64,000 bases of DNA from an uncultured Bacilli bacterium (GTDB lineage: Bacteria; Bacillota_I; Bacilli_A; RF39; UBA660): positions 248,001 through 312,000 of the forward strand of contig CAKOLO010000001.1 in the NCBI GenBank assembly GCA_934096235.1. Direction: 5' to 3'. Positions 61,530 to 64,000 of this stretch are shown here, one piece after another (position 1 is the first letter of the stretch; the number at the start of each line of letters is the position of its first letter). The notes under the pieces are model-generated. The model was given only the letters and a program-made list of their open reading frames with translations. It did no database searches and had not been told where the DNA came from. The position numbers were made by a program, and so were the translations under genes.

Positions 61530-63416
61530 ATGATATATTACCCAAAAGTATACGGAACTTGTGCTGGTGCTAATAAAGCAATAGAAACAGCATATAAACT
61601 AAAAAAAGAAAATAAAGATAAGAATATTTATATTTATAAAGAAATACTACATAATCCATACATAATAAACGAATTATTAAAAGATGGAATTAAATGTATT
61701 GATGATTTATCTATTCTTAATGAAAATGATATTTTAATTATTAGAGCTCATGGAGAACCAAAAGAAACATACGATTATTTAGATAGTCACAATATTGAAT
61801 ATTATGATGCTACTTGTACTAATGTTTTAAAAGTACATAATCTTGCTATAGAAAAACAAAATAATGGTTATAAAATCGTAATAGTTGGTAAAAAAACACA
61901 TCCCGAAGTTATCGGAACTAATGGTTGGATTAATAACGAAGGAATAATTATTGAAAATGAAGATGACTATAAAAATCTAAATAATAAAGATAAATATTTT
62001 ATAGTTTGTCAAACTACTGTAAGTCATAAAAAACTACAAGAATTATTAAACTATATGAATGAAAATAATATTGATTATGAAGTTGAAAATACTATATGTA
62101 ATGCACAAAAACTAATTCAAACTTCTAGTGTCACTCTCGCAGAACAAATGGATATAATGTTTGTAATTGGTGGTAAAGAAAGTTCAAATACTAAAGAATT
62201 ATATAATCTTTGTAATGAAGTTACTAAAACATACTATTTTTCTGATATAAAAGACTTTTTTAATTTTATAAAGAAAGAAAAATATACATTAAACACTAAA
62301 ATAGGTTTTACTGGAGGAGCATCTACACCTAAAGAGCAAATAAAAGAATACGCTAATCTATTAGAATTTTTTATCTACTATAAAACTAAATTAAAAGAAT
62401 TTGAAACAGAATTAAAAAAGATAAACAAATCTTTTATAGAAAATGATAACCCTATCGTAGTAGACGCAGTAAATAAATTCATCAATATGAATGGAGATGG
62501 AAAATTCTTAAGAGGATGCCTAATTGACTTAGGATATAAACTAACTAAAAGTGATGACTATGCTAAAACTTTATCTCTTGCTTATGAAACATTTGAAACT
62601 TCAATACTTATTCATGACGACATTATTGATAATGCACATTTAAGACGTAATAAAGAAACAATACATGAAACATATAAAGATGAATTTAAAAAGTATAATA
62701 TAGAAAATGATAACACCAATACTTCACTAGCTTTATGTATTGGAGATTTAGGTTTCTTCTATACTAATGAAATGATAACTAAAAAGTATAAAAATGATAA
62801 AAACCTTGCAAAATTACTAAGTTATTACAACAACATAGTTATCAAAACTATCAAAGGTGAAATAATAGATGTTGCTCTTCCATTTATAGAAAAGAACGAT
62901 AAAAAACATACTCTTCACGAAGAAGATATAATGGAAATATATAGACTTAAAACATCTTGGTACACAGTAATTGGTCCGTTCGTACTTGGTATGATCTTAG
63001 GAAATTCTAAAGCAAAAGACATAGAAACTTTTGAAAAAGTATTAGAACCTCTAGGTATAGCATTTCAAATAAAAGATGATATTTTAGGAATCTATAGTAG
63101 TAAAGAAATACTAGGTAAATCAGTTTATTCTGATATTGAAGAATTCAAACAAACTATACTTTATTCTTATGTTAAAATTAAGAGAAATGATTTACTTGAT
63201 GAACTATTAAAGTATTATGGTAAAAGTATAACTGAAGAAGAATCTAAGAAAGTACAAAAATTATTTGAAGAATCCGGTGCATTAGAATATGCTACTAATA
63301 AAATGAATGAAATGTTCAACGAAGTTTATGCAAATATCAAATCAATGGATATAAAAGAATATACAAAAAACATACTTTTAGGATTAATATTATTCTTAAG
63401 ATTAAGAGAGAAATAG
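61530..63416 (+). CDS. ispH: IspH fused to a polyprenyl diphosphate synthase
   Basis: 628 residues with two enzymes of isoprenoid synthesis in one chain. The N-terminal part (about 1-285) is IspH (HMBPP reductase), with the three [4Fe-4S] Cys at C11 (YGTCAGANKAI), C96 (DATCTNV) and C190 (NTICNAQ). HGEP, the HPEVIGT block, TTVSHKKL and the ESSNTKEL motif are also present. The C-terminal part (about 300-628) is an all-helical trans-prenyl synthase: GDGKFLRGCL, first Asp-rich DDIID near 362, GEIIDVAL and second Asp motif KDDILG near 515. IspH makes IPP/DMAPP and the synthase extends them. The reading frame is continuous, with no internal start or stop signal between the domains. Confidence 0.93.
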   Translation: MIYYPKVYGTCAGANKAIETAYKLKKENKDKNIYIYKEILHNPYIINELLKDGIKCIDDLSILNENDILIIRAHGEPKETYDYLDSHNIEYYDATCTNVLKVHNLAIEKQNNGYKIVIVGKKTHPEVIGTNGWINNEGIIIENEDDYKNLNNKDKYFIVCQTTVSHKKLQELLNYMNENNIDYEVENTICNAQKLIQTSSVTLAEQMDIMFVIGGKESSNTKELYNLCNEVTKTYYFSDIKDFFNFIKKEKYTLNTKIGFTGGASTPKEQIKEYANLLEFFIYYKTKLKEFETELKKINKSFIENDNPIVVDAVNKFINMNGDGKFLRGCLIDLGYKLTKSDDYAKTLSLAYETFETSILIHDDIIDNAHLRRNKETIHETYKDEFKKYNIENDNTNTSLALCIGDLGFFYTNEMITKKYKNDKNLAKLLSYYNNIVIKTIKGEIIDVALPFIEKNDKKHTLHEEDIMEIYRLKTSWYTVIGPFVLGMILGNSKAKDIETFEKVLEPLGIAFQIKDDILGIYSSKEILGKSVYSDIEEFKQTILYSYVKIKRNDLLDELLKYYGKSITEEESKKVQKLFEESGALEYATNKMNEMFNEVYANIKSMDIKEYTKNILLGLILFLRLREK

Positions 63417-63440
63417 TACTAAATTGGTACTATTTTTTCT
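63414..63440. terminator. Terminator after the IspH fusion gene
   Basis: Hairpin TAGTAC/GTACTA (63414-63432) followed by T6CTTG on the plus strand. It also abuts the end of the minus-strand dinD remnant. Confidence 0.7.
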
Positions 63441-64000
63441 TGATTTTTTTAGTGTTTTTCAAACTCTTCTTAAGCGTAGGCATATCTTCTGGCATAATTC
63501 CACCAAGTTCCTCTATTGTTTTTCTGACCTTCTTTCCTACCTCATAATGAGTTTCATTAGCTTTTTCTTCACCAAAAACATTATCTCTTTATAGTTTAAA
63601 TTAATTAATTTGTCATACTCATTATAATCTATTTTATTATCCATCATGAGTGATAGACTTAGTAAGTATTCTATGTCTTCTATATTATCAAAATCTAGTA
63701 TATAACTTTTTAAGTATTTCTTTTTCTTGTTAAATCTCTTTGATAAAATCTTTTTTCTTCTTCAGATAATCCAATATATTCTTTCTCACTAAGTTCTTGC
63801 TTTCTAGTTTGCACTGCAAAATATGTTTTTCCTAATGACACAACTTGTTTTCTAGGATCAAAATTTTATACTATTAAGTAGCAAGCATACCTTGATAACT
63901 TGTAATCAACTTGTTTTCTTTTAGCACCAGAACCTATCTCTACCATTTTGTCGACTTGGACAAAATGGTCATGAACCTTATTTTCACTCCTATTACATGC
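63430..64000 (-). pseudogene. dinD-like pseudogene, truncated by window edge
   Basis: Remnant of a DNA-damage-inducible protein D (BRO-N type). Reading from 64000, the frame matches DinD: VDKMVEIGSGAKRKQVDYKL, RYACYLIV, an in-frame TAA where a Gln or Met is expected, then NFDPRKQVVSLGKTYFAVQT and LSEEEKRFYQRDL. After a second stop and frame change, a stretch not typical of DinD follows (YILDFDNIEDIEYLLSLSLM). The DinD C-terminus then returns in another frame: ETHYEVGKKVRKTIEELGG, IMPEDMPT. The middle 'NYGYRGLY' region is missing. At least one stop and two frameshifts show it is dead. DinD genes are often accessory, which fits a variable region. Confidence 0.88.

Overview
The window is low in G+C and gene-dense, from a Gram-positive bacterium of the Bacilli. 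Full-length family proteins are read with the standard code (UGA is not needed as Trp). The best guess is an uncultured gut lineage near RF39/Erysipelotrichia. Lineage markers are mraZ-rsmH-ftsL-pbp, a Bacillus-type yrzL-yrrK-yrzB-yrrL-yrrM-yrrN-yrrO-greA block, HrcA/CIRCE control of clpB, and neighbouring sirA-like and yneF. Several genes are diagnostic of sporulation (gerE, spoIIIAH, gerM, sirA-like). The lineage is inferred from gene content only.

Layout. Nearly everything is on the minus strand, so transcription runs from high to low coordinates. 1-4.5 kb: two zinc-ribbon membrane proteins and clpB. 4.6-15.5 kb: a split cell-wall/division cluster (mraZ, rsmH, ftsL, PBP, then mraY and ftsW), with sirA-like, yneF, a DUF5662 gene, a WG-repeat protein, a degenerate RnfC-like gene and holA between the halves. 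15.6-23 kb: a heterodimeric ABC exporter, hemW, a coiled-coil membrane protein, a tandem pair of Cys/His proteins and tRNA-Arg. 23.1-32.8 kb: gerM, gerE, spoIIIAH, an ECF sigma factor with an RsgI/PepSY anti-sigma protein, a DUF1015 gene, a hybrid histidine kinase with an HPt-receiver partner, and an acyl-CoA ligase that shares a divergent promoter with a small XRE regulator.

33.2-41 kb is an accessory metabolic cluster of two transcripts: LysR, methyltransferase and CYTH-HAD-like; then SDR, APH-like kinase, ManA-like cupin, NDK-like protein, nucleotidyltransferase, Nudix and GNAT. Its combination of parts matches no pathway I know. 41.1-54 kb: gltX, a decayed surface-protein pseudogene, tRNA-Ser, a three-gene operon of a dockerin-bearing papain-like protease, a membrane-anchored cohesin-like protein and a lipoprotein, then tex and a BspA-like repeat protein. 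54-61.4 kb: a TMEM43-family protein, tig, greA and the conserved yrr operon (tRNA U34 hydroxylation/methoxylation, MltG, RuvX, IreB). The right end has an IspH-polyprenyl synthase fusion and a broken dinD.

The strongest candidates for something undescribed are the cohesin/dockerin protease operon, the 33-41 kb cluster, the IspH-prenyltransferase fusion and the RnfC-derived protein beside holA. At the regulatory level, terminator and promoter are repeatedly stacked so that an extended -10 (TGTTATAAT) directly follows the upstream gene's T-tract. Two genes have ATGs so close to the -10 that their mRNAs should be leaderless. No CRISPR array, insertion sequence, rRNA, riboswitch or replication origin was seen, and no gene-free stretch exceeds 300 bases.
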